Source of the DNA: Ceratotherium simum simum
Lineage: Eukaryota > Chordata > Mammalia > Perissodactyla > Rhinocerotidae
Reading direction: 5' to 3'
DNA length: 64,000 bases
Assembly: GCF_000283155.1 (NCBI RefSeq)
Contig: NW_004454175.1
Span: 5,278,972 to 5,342,971 of the forward strand
A program made the translations under genes and the position numbers. Under the pieces are notes generated by a model, which was not told where the DNA came from, searched no databases, and worked only from the letters and a program-made list of their open reading frames with translations. Below are positions 36,963 to 48,510 of this stretch, piece after piece (position 1 is the stretch's first letter; the number at the start of each line of letters is the position of its first letter).

Positions 36963-38919
36963 AGCCTCAGCTCTTCAGAGAAGTGATGGTGTTTTTCACA
37001 CCCCAGAAAGTTTAAACACATTAGCTTAGAATTACAGAGGTGAAACTTCCATAAGGACTGGATAAGGCCTTGGAAATGATAAAAGTCTTAAATGACCCTG
37101 GGATTTTCCGATTTGAAATCAGAAGCCTCATTATTTCTAAATAGACACAATGCTATTACATATATAACTGAGAATTTACAGCCCAAATGCAAGCTTAATT
37201 TTGCTTAGCAACTGGCTCAAAATAATAAAGCTCTTCTCTGAATAAGAAGAGAAATATCTGTTCTCTAATAGTGCTCATAAATCTGCCTTTAGTTTAAATT
37301 TTGCAAACAACATTAAAGAGAGACCTCTGGAGTAGAGCTAAGTCTCTGAAAACCCACTTTAACCTTGTGCTTCACATTGTGTTATAAAAAGTGGGCTGTG
37401 ACCTTCCAAGGAAACTATAAAGGACCATTTTGTGCCTCTTATCTTTCCTTATTCTCCACGCTTGGTTTTCTTAATTAAATTCTCACCTGAACTCTGTGGG
37501 TATTAAATGAAGTTGGGTCCATTCAGTATTTCTATTCAATCTTCTAAGAAAATTGTTTCTGTTTTCTTTGGGCAATCTATAGGCAGTTTCTATATCATTC
37601 TAATGAAATATTTCCCCAGCCATTTTTCTAGGGGATGCTTCCACTATTTTATTTTTAAGGTAAAACTTTCAGAGTCATCTGAATCCACCACGCTATTTAA
37701 AAAACAGCTGTCACTGTTGTCAAGGCTGGAGGAACCCAATGGAGAAAATCTTGGTCCATTTTCTCTCAGTCGTTGCTGCCTGCCTGCTAAGTGTTAAACT
37801 TCTGACTGAGTTTCAGTCACTTTGCAATAAAATATTTCCAGTACTTGCCCCCACCAGCAGAAAGCCAAAGATTGCCGTTTCCTTGGCTTTTCAGTTTGAC
37901 AGAGATGTGCTTATCTCCGACCCAATAAAGACGTGTGGCCCTGCGTGTTCCTGGGCTTAGGGTGTCTCCACAGGTCACTCCATTATTTTCCTTTTTCACT
38001 CACAGCTGCAACCCTTTTAAACTGTACCTTTCAGTCTTCCATTTGCTGAGGAAATGGAGCTTCTCTTGGATCCCTTGATGGAAAGGGTACTTTTAAGAGA
38101 TTAGTGCTGATAGACAGAAGGTGAAAATGATTTCTTCTTTCCTTTTATTTTTTATTTTTTTACAGTCCCAGGTTAGCTCTTCAAATGAAGTTATGGATTG
38201 GCATAAAAATTACCCAGCAAGTAGATTCAGAAAGAAAAAATATTAGCTACTCTTTTTGAAAAGAAACAACATAATCACAATATGTTTAGTGAGCTTTTAT
38301 TCTCAGGAAAACTTCCCTGTAGTTGAGGGGATTTAATGACCCAACACCGTGTGGTAAATTATTTTCATTACAAACTTGACTTCAGAAGGTAATTTTTAAG
38401 TGGGAGAAGATGGACAAGAAGCAATAGGGAACGTATTTGTGAACTACTAAGAAAACACCAGTGTGGAGACGATTGGCCAAAATCACATCTGGCAGAAGCG
38501 TGTGTGGAGCTCATGTATAGTTGCCATCGCATGGCTATTCCCTGGGACATCTCATCAGCTACTGCTCATTTCTTGTTCAGCCTCTGCGTCTACAGCCCCA
38601 TTTGGTTCAGCAATGAGGAGAATTAAGTCACTGACACAAAATCATAGAATTTTACATGATTGCATTAACAGATGGAACAAACAAAATAAACCTGGCAATT
38701 TAAATCAGAGAATATTTGAAAGTCTGCTTGGAGCAGGAATTTTGTAAGAAGAAATGTTTAGATTTTTGAAGAGTGGCAGTGAGCCCTTGAAAAGGCAAAA
38801 TTCTGATTATGCCCACTTGGATTGCAAATCGGGCCGCAGTTTCCTCCCATGCTCCCTTCCCGGGCATTTCTAGCTGACCTCTACACAAGCAAGGGTCATC
38901 CTGGAGAGAAGGATCTCAG

Positions 38920-39162
38920 GGGGCCGGCCTGGTGGCGCAAGCGGTTAAGTGCGCGCGCTCCGCTGCAGCGGCCCGGGGGTCGCCGTTTCGGATCCCGGGC
39001 GCGCACGACGCACTGCTTGTCGAGCCATGCTGTGGCGGCGTCCCATATAAAGTGGAGGAAGATGGGCACGGATGTTAGCTCAGGGCCAGTCTTCCTCGGA
39101 AAAAAGAGGAGGATTGGCATCAGATGGTAGCTCAGGGCTGATCTTCTTCACAAAAAAAAAAA
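38920..39162 (+). mobile_element. ERE SINE lacking its central segment, doubled tail module
   Basis: Head GGGGCCGGCCTGGTGGCGCA and a GC-rich body that goes directly from GCGTCCCATATAAAGTGG into two tail modules, without the usual CAACTAGCAGGATGTGCA segment. Flanking repeats are 15 bp with two mismatches (38905-38919 and 39163-39177; AGAGA and CTCAG conserved). The B box is split by extra bases (GGGGGTCGCCGTTTCGGAT), so promoter function is doubtful. Confidence 0.9.
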
Positions 39163-40511
39163 AGAGATGGCTCTCAGACCACTCTTGGATGACCACAGAG
39201 TTCAGTGCCCACAGGCCATTTGAACTTTGCCCTCACTGTGATGCGTTTCAGCAAAGCACAGATTGGAAACAGGAAGCACTGTGATTTTGTGTGTCACCTG
39301 GAGATGAAAGAAGCACGATGTTTCACCTCCCAGCCGTAAGGCAGAGGATCATAGCCACCGAATCAGGGAGAGCTTGTGGGTAAGAGCGGAGAATGGGGGC
39401 TGGAAGTACACTTTTTATTTCAAACTTAGTAAGTGGTCTCTCACACCGTGGCGTGCTTTGCTTTCCTGAGCCTGACTTCCCTGTAGGGCAATGACAGCCA
39501 CCACCATCTCACTTATGCTTCCGCTTCTCTAGGGAATCACCTGTAAATTCAATGATGAATTGGCTGTGCTTCAAATTCCTGGATTTTTGGGTCCTACCAA
39601 AACTTGGGTTTTTAGCTATATGTTCCATAAATTAACCCTATCAGGATTGCGACTGACAGTCTATAGTAGAAATGACAGATAACACCAAAGTAATTTTTGA
39701 GTAATAGTTGCTGTTTTCTTTTTCCTCAGTCCATTCAAATATTCTAAAAGTTGCAGGAAAAAGAAAAAGAAAACATGGCTTGGAAGTTTCTTGTTTCCCT
39801 TCTTCTGTTCAGTGCTTGGCCACCAGTGCTTGGAGCCTCTCGTTCAGCTGCACAGAGCAGGGTGCTTGTTGCTAATACTGAAGCCAATGGATGTGTGGCA
39901 GAATAAATTTTTAGAATAAAATAAAATCATAACAAATTTTACTCATAAGCCAATCTTCAAAATAATGATTGAAGCAGCAATTTATTTTTTTCTTCCTTAG
40001 TTCAACATACTTTTGAGATGAAAATTTAATTACATGGGAAGTTGGGGATAAATTTTCCCAAGATTTGTGTTTTCCAAGAATCATTATTTTTTCTTTAGTG
40101 TCTTGTTCGTGTTTTTCATAGATTTTTTTGTTCCTCTTACATTTTCCTCAAGTTAAGTAAGGAACCGAGCCAGATTTGAGAGTATTGCTGTTTCCATTTT
40201 TAATCAAAATTAACAAAGTCTAGCTGGCCAAATTATTTTCATCTAACACAATTTGACTACAATCAAATTGCGCCACTGGCTGACTAGGTGGTCCTAGTTT
40301 ATATTAATGTCCTCAAAGGACTTACTTTTTAATTTTCTAGACAATCTGTTGGAGATATTTTCAAGATCCCAACACATAATTCAACTATGGGGAGAATTAT
40401 TAGGTTTTGATGTTCATGTCTTGTGAAGATTTCCTTAAATGAAATAGATTAAGCTGGGAAGGGGGAGATCCATATACTTTACCCACAAGGACCATCAGAT
40501 AGAGACTAGAA

Positions 40512-40670
40512 CAATGGCTCTTAAATTTGACTGACTATTAATATCTCCCAGGAAATTTTTTAAAACACTTATTCTCATACCCACCCCATATCCACTGAAA
40601 CATAATTATTATTGGTAAGGTAGAAGAGCACGTATTTTTAAAAAACTGAAGCACTTTTTTTGAAATCAGA
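40512..40670 (+). mobile_element. MER5A-like hAT MITE
   Basis: Matches the MER5A pattern: AATGGCTCTTAAATTTGACT, then AATATCTCCCAGGAAATTTT, with the expected ATACCCACCCCATATCCACT middle. Confidence 0.6.
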
Positions 40671-40919
40671 AACAAACAATAACACTATAATCAGTCAAAT
40701 TTTGAAATGATTGGACTAGAATATTCTAAAATATTTAATGAATAGATGACAATAGACCTAGAATAGTTTCTGTGTAATCATGCCAATGAATGGGGAGGAT
40801 GAATTAGATAATAAGAGTAGTTTTAACCTTAAAATTTTCAACTAATTTGACTCTGTGTAAATTACATTATTATATTAATGACTCCCAAATCTACAATTTA
40901 ACTTCAGTTTTACTAATTA

Positions 40920-41020
40920 CTACATTCATTCAATAAGTATTGTGTTAAGCTGTGGAAGATACAATGACAAATAAACAAAATCTTTACCCTTACAGTCCTT
41001 AAATGATTAATATACCAAAC
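40920..41020 (-). mobile_element. L2 3' end
   Basis: Reverse-complement L2: TACATTCATTCAATAAGTAT and TGTGGAAGATACAATGACAA. Confidence 0.65.
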
Positions 41021-41190
41021 CGTCATGAGTTTAAAACAGCTCTGGTGCAATGTTGGATATCGTTAGTCTTAATTCATAAAGAAACTGAAGCGTTTCTTTC
41101 TACTTTGTACTTTCTTCACACCATTGTGTCATGCAAAGGAGCCACTGATTTAAAAGGGAAGTAGTGAGTTTGAAAAAGAAAAGCTGCGAG

Positions 41191-41371
41191 GCCAGCCCCA
41201 TGACCTTGTGGTCAAGTTCAGTGCACTCTGCTTCGGTGGCCCAGGTTCAGTTCCTGGGCTTGGACATACGCCACTCATTGGCTGCCGTGCTGTGGTGGTG
41301 ACCCACGTACAAAATAGAGGAAGACTGGCACAGATGTTAGCTCAGGGTGAATCTTCCTCAGGAAAAAAAAC
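41191..41371 (+). mobile_element. ERE SINE (older subfamily)
   Basis: Head GCCAGCCCCATGACCTTGTG and a decayed B box (CAGGTTCAGTTCC), ending in one tail module and an A-rich tail. The duplication AAAAGCTGCGAG / AAAAGCTGGGAG (41179-41190, 41372-41383) has one mismatch, consistent with an older insertion. Confidence 0.9.
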
Positions 41372-41819
41372 AAAAGCTGGGAGAAGGTACAAAACTGATC
41401 AGGTTTTTCTCCCCCCAAATTTTCTATACAAGTATACGATTATCTTTCACTTTCCTTGCAAACTTTTTATAACCATGTTTATAATACTTATATACTATAT
41501 CTTTATTATAGAAAAAAACTTTACCTCTAATGGTGTGGAAGAAATTGTCTTCTAACAAAATCCAGTCAAGGCTAGAATTTCTTCAACTCATATCTCTTTG
41601 TGTAGGCTCTGGTTTTCACCTAATCACTATGTGTATGCACAGGATTCTCATTCCATTTTCATTAATTTGTGACCCAGCAGCAAATGATACTGGGATAGGA
41701 ACTTTATAACTCTCCTACACTGAATGTGGTACATTCTAAAAAGCATTATTTAGCACCTCTTAATAACACCTAACTCATACAAGAGAGACCACTGTAAGCT
41801 AAAATGGAAAGCAAAACAA

Positions 41820-42300
41820 GTGTTTAGTGGAAGGAGAAATCAATTCTGATTTGGGGAATCTGGGAAGCCTGCCTATAGCATTTTAAGTATGGCAAGGAGT
41901 TTCAACTGGTGAGTAAAAAGGCAAGGCGCTGATTCAAGCAGAAGAGACTGAAGCAAGGGTGTTGGTTGTTACCATGGAGACGTGGAGGATGATTCTGGAT
42001 CATGAGAGAGATGGGACTAATTTGGAAAATTAATAAAAGTTTCTTATAGGAAGTGATGTCTGAGCCGAGCTGAGACCTAAAACAAATGGGTGAGAGCTAC
42101 CTAGGCAAAGAGTGGAGCTGGGGCGGAGAGTGAAGAGTGAGTCCATGGGCAAATATCCAAAAGAAAGCTGGTCAGGACCAGATAAGAAGGGCCAGCACCG
42201 AAAAAACAGACTTGTGAATAACATTCCCTAGAGAGAAGTTTTGAAGGCAAAGCACAGCTGACTAAAGGGGAGTGTGGTGAAGGAGCAGAGAAGAGAGCTA
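41820..42300 (-). mobile_element. L2-like remnant
   Basis: Purine-rich on the plus strand, as the antisense of L2 is. GATGTCTGAGCCGAGCTGAG followed by CCTAAAACAAATGGG resembles the L2 C-terminal ORF. Two blocks may be out of order. Weak support. Confidence 0.4.
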
Positions 42301-42559
42301 AGGATAAACAGAGGGAAGAGCCTGTACTTGTACAATGGCTGGAGAATGAAAAGCCCACATCAAAGAGAAATAGGTAGGAGAAGAAATCATTACACAAGCC
42401 AAACCAGGAGAGTCCTACTAAGAAACATACATGACAGCCAAGTGCAATGTGTTATCTTCAACTTGAAGACATTTGAAAACGGACTATCCAGTAGAAAATA
42501 CGATGGTGTCAATGTCAAATTTTTTTAATGTACTAACTGGATTATAGTAAAAGAAGAAA

Positions 42560-42830
42560 GCATCCCTGTTATTAGAATATATGTTGAAATATTTAGGGTG
42601 AAAATACATAATATTCACAACTTATTTTGAAATGATTCAGGAAAAAGTATATATATGTAAATACATACAGAGATAGAGAAAGAAAATATCACAACATTTT
42701 AACAATTGGTGAAGTGTATATGGACATTCATCATACCATTCTTTCAAATTTACTGTGTGGAATTTCAAAACAAAATGTTAAGGAAAAAGTTAGTAAAGTT
42801 AACAACTAATAAATAAATAATAATAAACAG
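42560..42830 (+). mobile_element. L1M 3' end
   Basis: Old L1 3' UTR pattern: ATGATTCAGGAAAAAGTATA, then AACAATTGGTGAAGTGTATA and CATTCTTTCAAATTTACTGT, ending in an A-rich tail. Confidence 0.65.
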
Positions 42831-42909
42831 TTAAGGAAAAAGAAAAGGAAATCTTATTAAACAAAGAAACTAAAAAACTCATTCTTTGAAAGCAATCCAA
42901 AAGGTCAGT

Positions 42910-43290
42910 CATTTGGTTGACAGTTCAAGTAATATGTCCCTACAATGGAATACTCTGTAGCAATAACAAAAGAATGAGAACACTGCTTATATACTAATAT
43001 GGAAGGATAAGCAAGTAAGAAAAGTAAGATGCAGAGCAGTGAGCTTAGAAGGCCACCAATGAGGTAAAGAAAGGACAAAATAAGGATATATGGTTGTATT
43101 TGTTTACATAACATAAAAAAACTAGACGGATAATAAGAAACTAATAACAGTAGTTACTTTGGACACAATGGAGGAGGATCTGGTAGGTGGAAATAGAGAT
43201 GAAAAAGAAATTTTTTATTACAGGCCTTTTTATGCACTGTTTTTTAAACAATGGGAATATAGTGGTCAAAAAGTAAATTAAATATATTGA
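42910..43290 (+). mobile_element. L1M 3' UTR fragment
   Basis: Contains ACAATGGAATACTCTGTAGC and a TTATGCACTGTTTTTTAAAC stretch typical of old L1 ends. The edges are not sharp. Confidence 0.5.
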
Positions 43291-43835
43291 AAAACAAAGA
43301 AATGTAATTCACCAAGTAAACAAAATAAAAGAGAAAAACCAAATGATAATCTGAATAGGGATAGAAAAAGGCCTCAATAAAATTCCATGTCCATCCATCA
43401 TTTAAAAACAAAAAAAAATCCAAAATATGATGGACAGACGCAAAAAATAAAACAAAACAAAATAAAAAATACTAGACTAACATCATACTTAACGACGAAC
43501 CATCTGAAGCATTCTATTTAAAGTCAGGAATAAGATAAAGATGCCCACTATCACTGCTGTTAGTCTTCATTTCACTGGAGGTCTTATCTAATGTAATTAG
43601 ACCAAATAAATAAATGTATTAGAAAGGATGAAACATTATTGGCATTATTTGTAGATGTATGATTTTGCACATATAAAAACCAAGACAATCTGGAAAAATA
43701 GTTGAAATCAATAAAAGAGTTCATCAAAGTTACTATATACAAGATCGATATAAGAAAATCAGTAACATTCCTATATAGCAACAATAGCCAACTATGTTTT
43801 CTAATAAAGATCCCATTCACAAAAGCAAGAAAAAT
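43290..43835 (+). mobile_element. L1 ORF2 (reverse-transcriptase region) remnant
   Basis: Follows L1 ORF2 order: ACTAACATCATACTTAACGA, then AAAGATGCCCACTATCACTG, then ATTCCTATATAGCAACAATA. Stops and a frameshift interrupt it. The catalytic aspartates are not preserved as a clean motif. Confidence 0.7.
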
Positions 43836-43849
43836 TCTCAGGTAGTCGT

Positions 43850-45010
43850 TTGTTCATTTAATCAACAAAGTTTATCAGGCAGGCCTATTCTTTTACGCCA
43901 AGCATTCTTCTAAAGGCATCAGCTAGGCCAGTGAACTTGGTAGTGGGATGACGAGGGAGCTCCAGTGTTAGTGGTGCTGGTGGTGGTGCACTGTATATTT
44001 TATATTGTTTATAACCAATCAACCTGATAAATCAATACATTATCTAATTTGTTAGAAGCTGTGGAATAAAAACAAGTAAAGCAGGTTAGGGGACTTCAGG
44101 GTTCTGTGCAGAACGGGAGTTGCTATGCAGCGTTAAACCTGGTGGTCAGGGTAGGCCTCCTTGACTAGGGAGATTTGAGCAAAGATGGGGAGGGAGTGAC
44201 GCGGTGAGCCAAGTGCGTGTCTGGAGAAAGAGCTTTCCAGGCAGAGGACACAGCTAGAGTTAAGGCTCTCAGCTGGGAGTTTTCCTGCCTGGTTGCAGGA
44301 ACAAGGAGACCAGCGTGGTGGAGCTGAGTGCCGGCAGGAGGAAGTGCCCCCCGCAGTGGGGGCAGAGCAGGAGGGCCACATCAGCAGGCGCTTTATTCTG
44401 AGAGAAGTGGGAGCCGTGGAGGATGCTGAGCATAGGAGAGACACAATCCGACTTAAAAAAAACAAAAATAAAGCCACTGGGCTGTCACTTGAGCACACAT
44501 CGCAGGGGAGAGGTCCAGGGATACAAGTTCAGAGACTCATGAAGAGGCTACTGCAATTAGCCAGGCAAAGATGGAGGTGGCTCATTCCCCAGGATAGCAG
44601 TGGAGATGAGGAGAAATAATAAGACTCTGGATCTATTTAGAAGATAAAGCTCAGGTGATTTCCTGTGAGTAAGAGTAAGAGGAATCAAGACTTTTTTTTT
44701 TTTTTTGAGGAAGATTAGCCCTGAGCTAACATCTGTTCCCATCTTCCTCTACTTTACACGGGATGCCACCACAGCATGGCTCAATAAGTGGTGTGTAAGT
44801 CTGCGACCGGGATCCAAACCTGCGAATCCCGGGCCACCAAGGGAAGCACAAGAACTTAACCGCTAAGCCACCAGGCTGGCCCCAATCAAGACTCTTTTGA
44901 CCTGAGTAACTGGAAGGATTGAGTTGTCCTCAGCTGAGATGGGGCAAACTAGGTGGAAGAGGTTTTGAGTGGGAAGATGAGGAGTTCAGCCCATGACATC
45001 CTTTTGACTC
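43850..45010 (-). mobile_element. L2 remnant interrupted by an ERE
   Basis: Read on the minus strand, the blocks follow L2 from its 3' end (TCGTTTGTTCATTTAATCAA) through the C-terminal ORF, where EAYPDH is still readable, to the region near AACTGGAAGGATTGAGTTG. An ERE (44693-44883) splits it, and the L2 sequence resumes beyond it, so the ERE is younger. Confidence 0.7.
44693..44883 (-). mobile_element. ERE SINE, single tail module
   Basis: Minus-strand ERE: T run, module GAGCTAACATCTG, then the body through CCAGGCTGGCCCC. The duplication AATCAAGACT lies at 44683-44692 and 44884-44893. The B-box region (GGATCCAAACC on the opposite strand) is partly decayed. Confidence 0.92.
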
Positions 45011-45065
45011 TGTCTCTCTGGAAAGGCTGTGCTTAAGTGGCCGAAGTCAGTACTTACTACCCACC

Positions 45066-45067
<2 letters not shown>

Positions 45068-45100
<33 letters not shown>
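45068..45100. repeat. (CA)16 microsatellite
   Basis: An uninterrupted 33-bp run, the longest dinucleotide repeat in the window and probably polymorphic. Confidence 0.95.
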
Positions 45101-45105
<5 letters not shown>

Positions 45106-45786
45106 TACACTCACATTCCGTTAGCAAATGCTCTCATGGAGTCCACCCAAATATGCCCTAAGCCTCTTAGCTGAGAACAGCCTATTCAAAAAGACTATGA
45201 AGAATAGAGTTTCAAGTTGCCTGTAAGAAAAACAAGATCCCAAATCTAAAGTAGTAAGAAGAAACTAAATACTCAGCGGTTTTCAAATACATTTTAAAAT
45301 GTGCAGATGTGCGTGTAACATCCACAGCCATTGGGTTTTCTCGTTCCTGAAATGCAGAAGCAAAATGACTGCAAAGCCAGCTACCATATAAGGTCAGGGG
45401 ACCCTGCACATCCCTCCCAGATTGCAGGAATGCCTCAAAGAAATGGTTTGAAGCCCTTAACATGTTCAACCCACTCTGTTTTCAAAAGCACTGCATAGTG
45501 ATAGGTAAGGAGTGACAGTACTTTTCAAGATATGAGGGTTCAGGTAGAACATATACATATACTGGTGGCATCAGACACTCTGATCGTGTTAACATCATTT
45601 CCCTTTGCTGTTTCTTGTGACAATTCACACAAACAGAGAGGTGCCTAACCCTTCTGATTACTCCCTAAAGCCCCCCTTGTGAGTAGTCCTTTTAAGTCTT
45701 TCTCAATCTGGGTTCCCAGGGACTTACCAAGCAAATGAAAACTTTAAGTCTCTTTATCACTTGTCTGTGGAATCTTAAAAAAAAAA

Positions 45787-46130
45787 GGTCAAACTCATAG
45801 AAACAGAGGGCTGGTGTTGGGGGAAATAGAAAGAGGTTGGCAAAAGTGTACAAACTTTCACCTATAAGATGAATAATGTCTGAGGATCTAGTGTATAACA
45901 TGGTGACTATAGTTGATAATACTGTGTTGTATAATTGAAACTTGTTAAGACAGTAGAACTTAAATGCTCTCACAAAAAACTATATGAGGTGACAGATGTA
46001 TGAATTAACTAGATAGGGGGAATCCTTTCACAATGTATACATATATCAAATCATCATGATGTTGACTTTAAATACATATCTTATAATTTTATGTGTCAAT
46101 TATACCTCAATAAAGCTGGAAAAAAAAAGA
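45787..46130 (+). mobile_element. L1M 3' end
   Basis: L1 3' UTR pattern: TCATAGAAACAGAGGGCTGG, GTGACTATAGTTGATAATAC, then ATTATACCTCAATAAAGCTG and an A-rich tail. Confidence 0.8.
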
Positions 46131-46598
46131 AGAAATTTAAATCTCTGGATTCACAATGCCGTGAATTCCTGTATTACAAGCACCAGGTTTACAAAGACTC
46201 CAAACAGCCTGTACCACCCTTTCTGTGCCTATATCCCCCACTGACGCCCTATTTCCATTACAGGAACGTGAAAGATTGCAGCATCAGAAGAAGATGAAGC
46301 GGTGCTCTATCTTTAATAGTAGGTGCAACTTAGAGGCAGCATTGGATTTGGCCACTCTGCAAATCACTTCACTTTTCAACACTGGCTGAAATTCCACTCT
46401 TGTGTTTGGGTTAATTAACATTCACTTTCAAAAAATTGGAAGTGGGGTGGGGTGGTGTTGAAGAAAGAAAAGAAAAAAGAAAAACAAAAGTCAAGGATGG
46501 TTAAGAAGTTGGCAGACAGTCACACGTTAGTGTGAATCAGAGTGCTTTCCTCCTAACACTTGAGAACTGCAGCACTGCATCCATCTTTCATGGAGTTT

Positions 46599-46848
46599 CT
46601 TTTGTGTGTGTGTGTGTGAGGAGGACTAGCCCTGAGCTAACATCTGATGCCAATCCTCCCCTTTTTTCTTGAGGAAGATTGGCCCTGAGCTAACATCCAT
46701 GCCCATCTTCCTCTACTTTATATGGGACGCTGCCACAGCATGGCTTAACAAGGGGTGCATCAGTGCATGCCCAGGATCCGAACCTGTGAACCCTGGGCCG
46801 CTGCAGTGGAGCGCGCACACTTAACCGCTTGCGCCACCAGGCCGGACC
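46599..46848 (-). mobile_element. ERE SINE, full length, doubled tail module
   Basis: Minus-strand ERE with a (GT)n stretch in place of a pure poly-A tail, two tail modules and a head ending CCACCAGGCCGG. A perfect 14-bp duplication, CTTTCATGGAGTTT, lies at 46585-46598 and 46849-46862. Confidence 0.93.
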
Positions 46849-47011
46849 CTTTCATGGAGTTTTGACCATTACTTCTCTGTGCCTAGAATCAAAAGTCTTT
46901 CCATAGACTTTTGCTTAATCCATAGTCTTGATGATGATCATCATGCAACAGAGAGAGTGACTCCTGACTTCCCAGCCAAACTGAAAGTCACTTTTAAATG
47001 ACAGCAATTTA

Positions 47012-47215
47012 TGGGCCGGCCCCGTGGCTTGGTGGTTGAGTGCGCGCACTCTGCTGCTGGTGGCCCGGGTTCAGATCCCAGGCGTGCACCGACGCACCGC
47101 TTCTCCGGCCATGCTGAGGCCCCGTCCCACATACAGCAACTAGCAGGATGTGCAGCTATGACATACAACTATCCACTGGGGCTTTGGGGGAAAAATAAAT
47201 AAATAAATAAAATTA
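47012..47215 (+). mobile_element. ERE SINE, ERE1-like (no tail module)
   Basis: Head TGGGCCGGCCCCGTGGCTTG and B box GGGTTCAGATCCC, ending GGGGCTTTGGGGG then an AAATAAATAAAT tail. A perfect 17-bp duplication, TAAATGACAGCAATTTA, lies at 46995-47011 and 47216-47232. It looks comparatively young. Confidence 0.95.
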
Positions 47216-48490
47216 TAAATGACAGCAATTTAGAAGTCCACCAAGGGCTGACTCAGGGTAACATTCTGCTGCTAGCCTCCTTTCCAATGGAATCATCTAT
47301 TGACCAGCAAACACTAGCTGTGTTTAACTCCTATGTCCCAGACCCCGCTACTGAGTGAATAAGCCATGGCCCCTCTTTTTGAGAAACTCACAGTTGTGGC
47401 TAAATCAGATGTGTGAATGACTAAAATGCCAGGAAAGATGGAAAAGATGCTTTAATTGAGTAATAGGCAGTACTCTATGAAAAAAGAAGGGAAAGACAAG
47501 TGCTGGAGGGATTAAGAAGCTTCCCTGGAGAAGGAATCTTGACCTATGCTGAGCCCCAAGGTCATCTGACTAAGATCTGCATAGGTTCACCCTCTAGGTT
47601 GGAGTGGAGACAGAGCTTTAGATAGACCCTCTCTGCCCAAAGTACTGACCTCAAAATACTGTCCAGACATCCTAAACTTTGGTGCTAGTCTCTTTGTCTT
47701 GCTTCTCGGTCAGTTTCTGTTGGGCCCAGTCTTGAATTACATACCAAACTGTGTACAGCTTCCATCTCTGGTTAGATTTTCTGACTCAGTGCTAACACTT
47801 TACTCTGATTTCACTTTGACAGCACACTCTATTTTCATTCTACTCCTCCTCATCTTTGGTAACCAAATTGTGACCTCAGGCTATGCCTGCTTTTTAGCTT
47901 TACTGTTCCCAGGTCAACTCTAACACTATAATATGCAATTAACTTTGGAAAAGAGAAAGAAAATAAGGGAAAAGAAATTCTATGCTGAGGGGACAGACTA
48001 AATCAAGACTCAGAGGTGACAACATATGTGGTAGGCATAGGAACGATCAATAGTCCAAGGAAGCCTGGATTCAGGGAGACGTACAGGTCGAGAGGCAGGC
48101 AAAGGGCAGATCACGGAGCACTTTTAATGCCACGAGAAAGAGTTTGTACTTTACTCTGTACCCAAAGGGAATTTTAGGTGATACTTGAGAGAAAAATGGC
48201 CTAGTCTCAGCTTGTCCAAAGGTAACTTTGATGACATCACCAAGGACTAATTGTAAAATGGGAAGACTGGAGGCCCAGATGCCAGTTAGGAACGCAGCAG
48301 GATGATTGACTGTGTTCTTCCTATATTGTCCTGTCTGCTCTGTTCCAAGAAGACAGTCAATAGTGACTGTGTCCCTTTAGCCTTACTGAATTTATATTAT
48401 GACTCAAAGCAGAAGTTACCTGCAAGTCATTTTGCCTCCTGTCTTTTGTAAAAAGACTAAGTCCATTGATGACATTATGATAGATGTGGC

Positions 48491-48510
48491 GAAGGAGAAG
48501 GAGAAGGAGA
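48491..48510. repeat. (GAAGGA)n purine tract
   Basis: Three tandem GAAGGA units in a 20-bp pure purine run. Confidence 0.8.

Noticed and set aside
44133..44498. 121-codon open frame on the minus strand
   Set aside because: It follows the C-terminal part of the L2 ORF in patches (EAYPDH near its end) with frameshifts. It is a repeat relic, not a gene.
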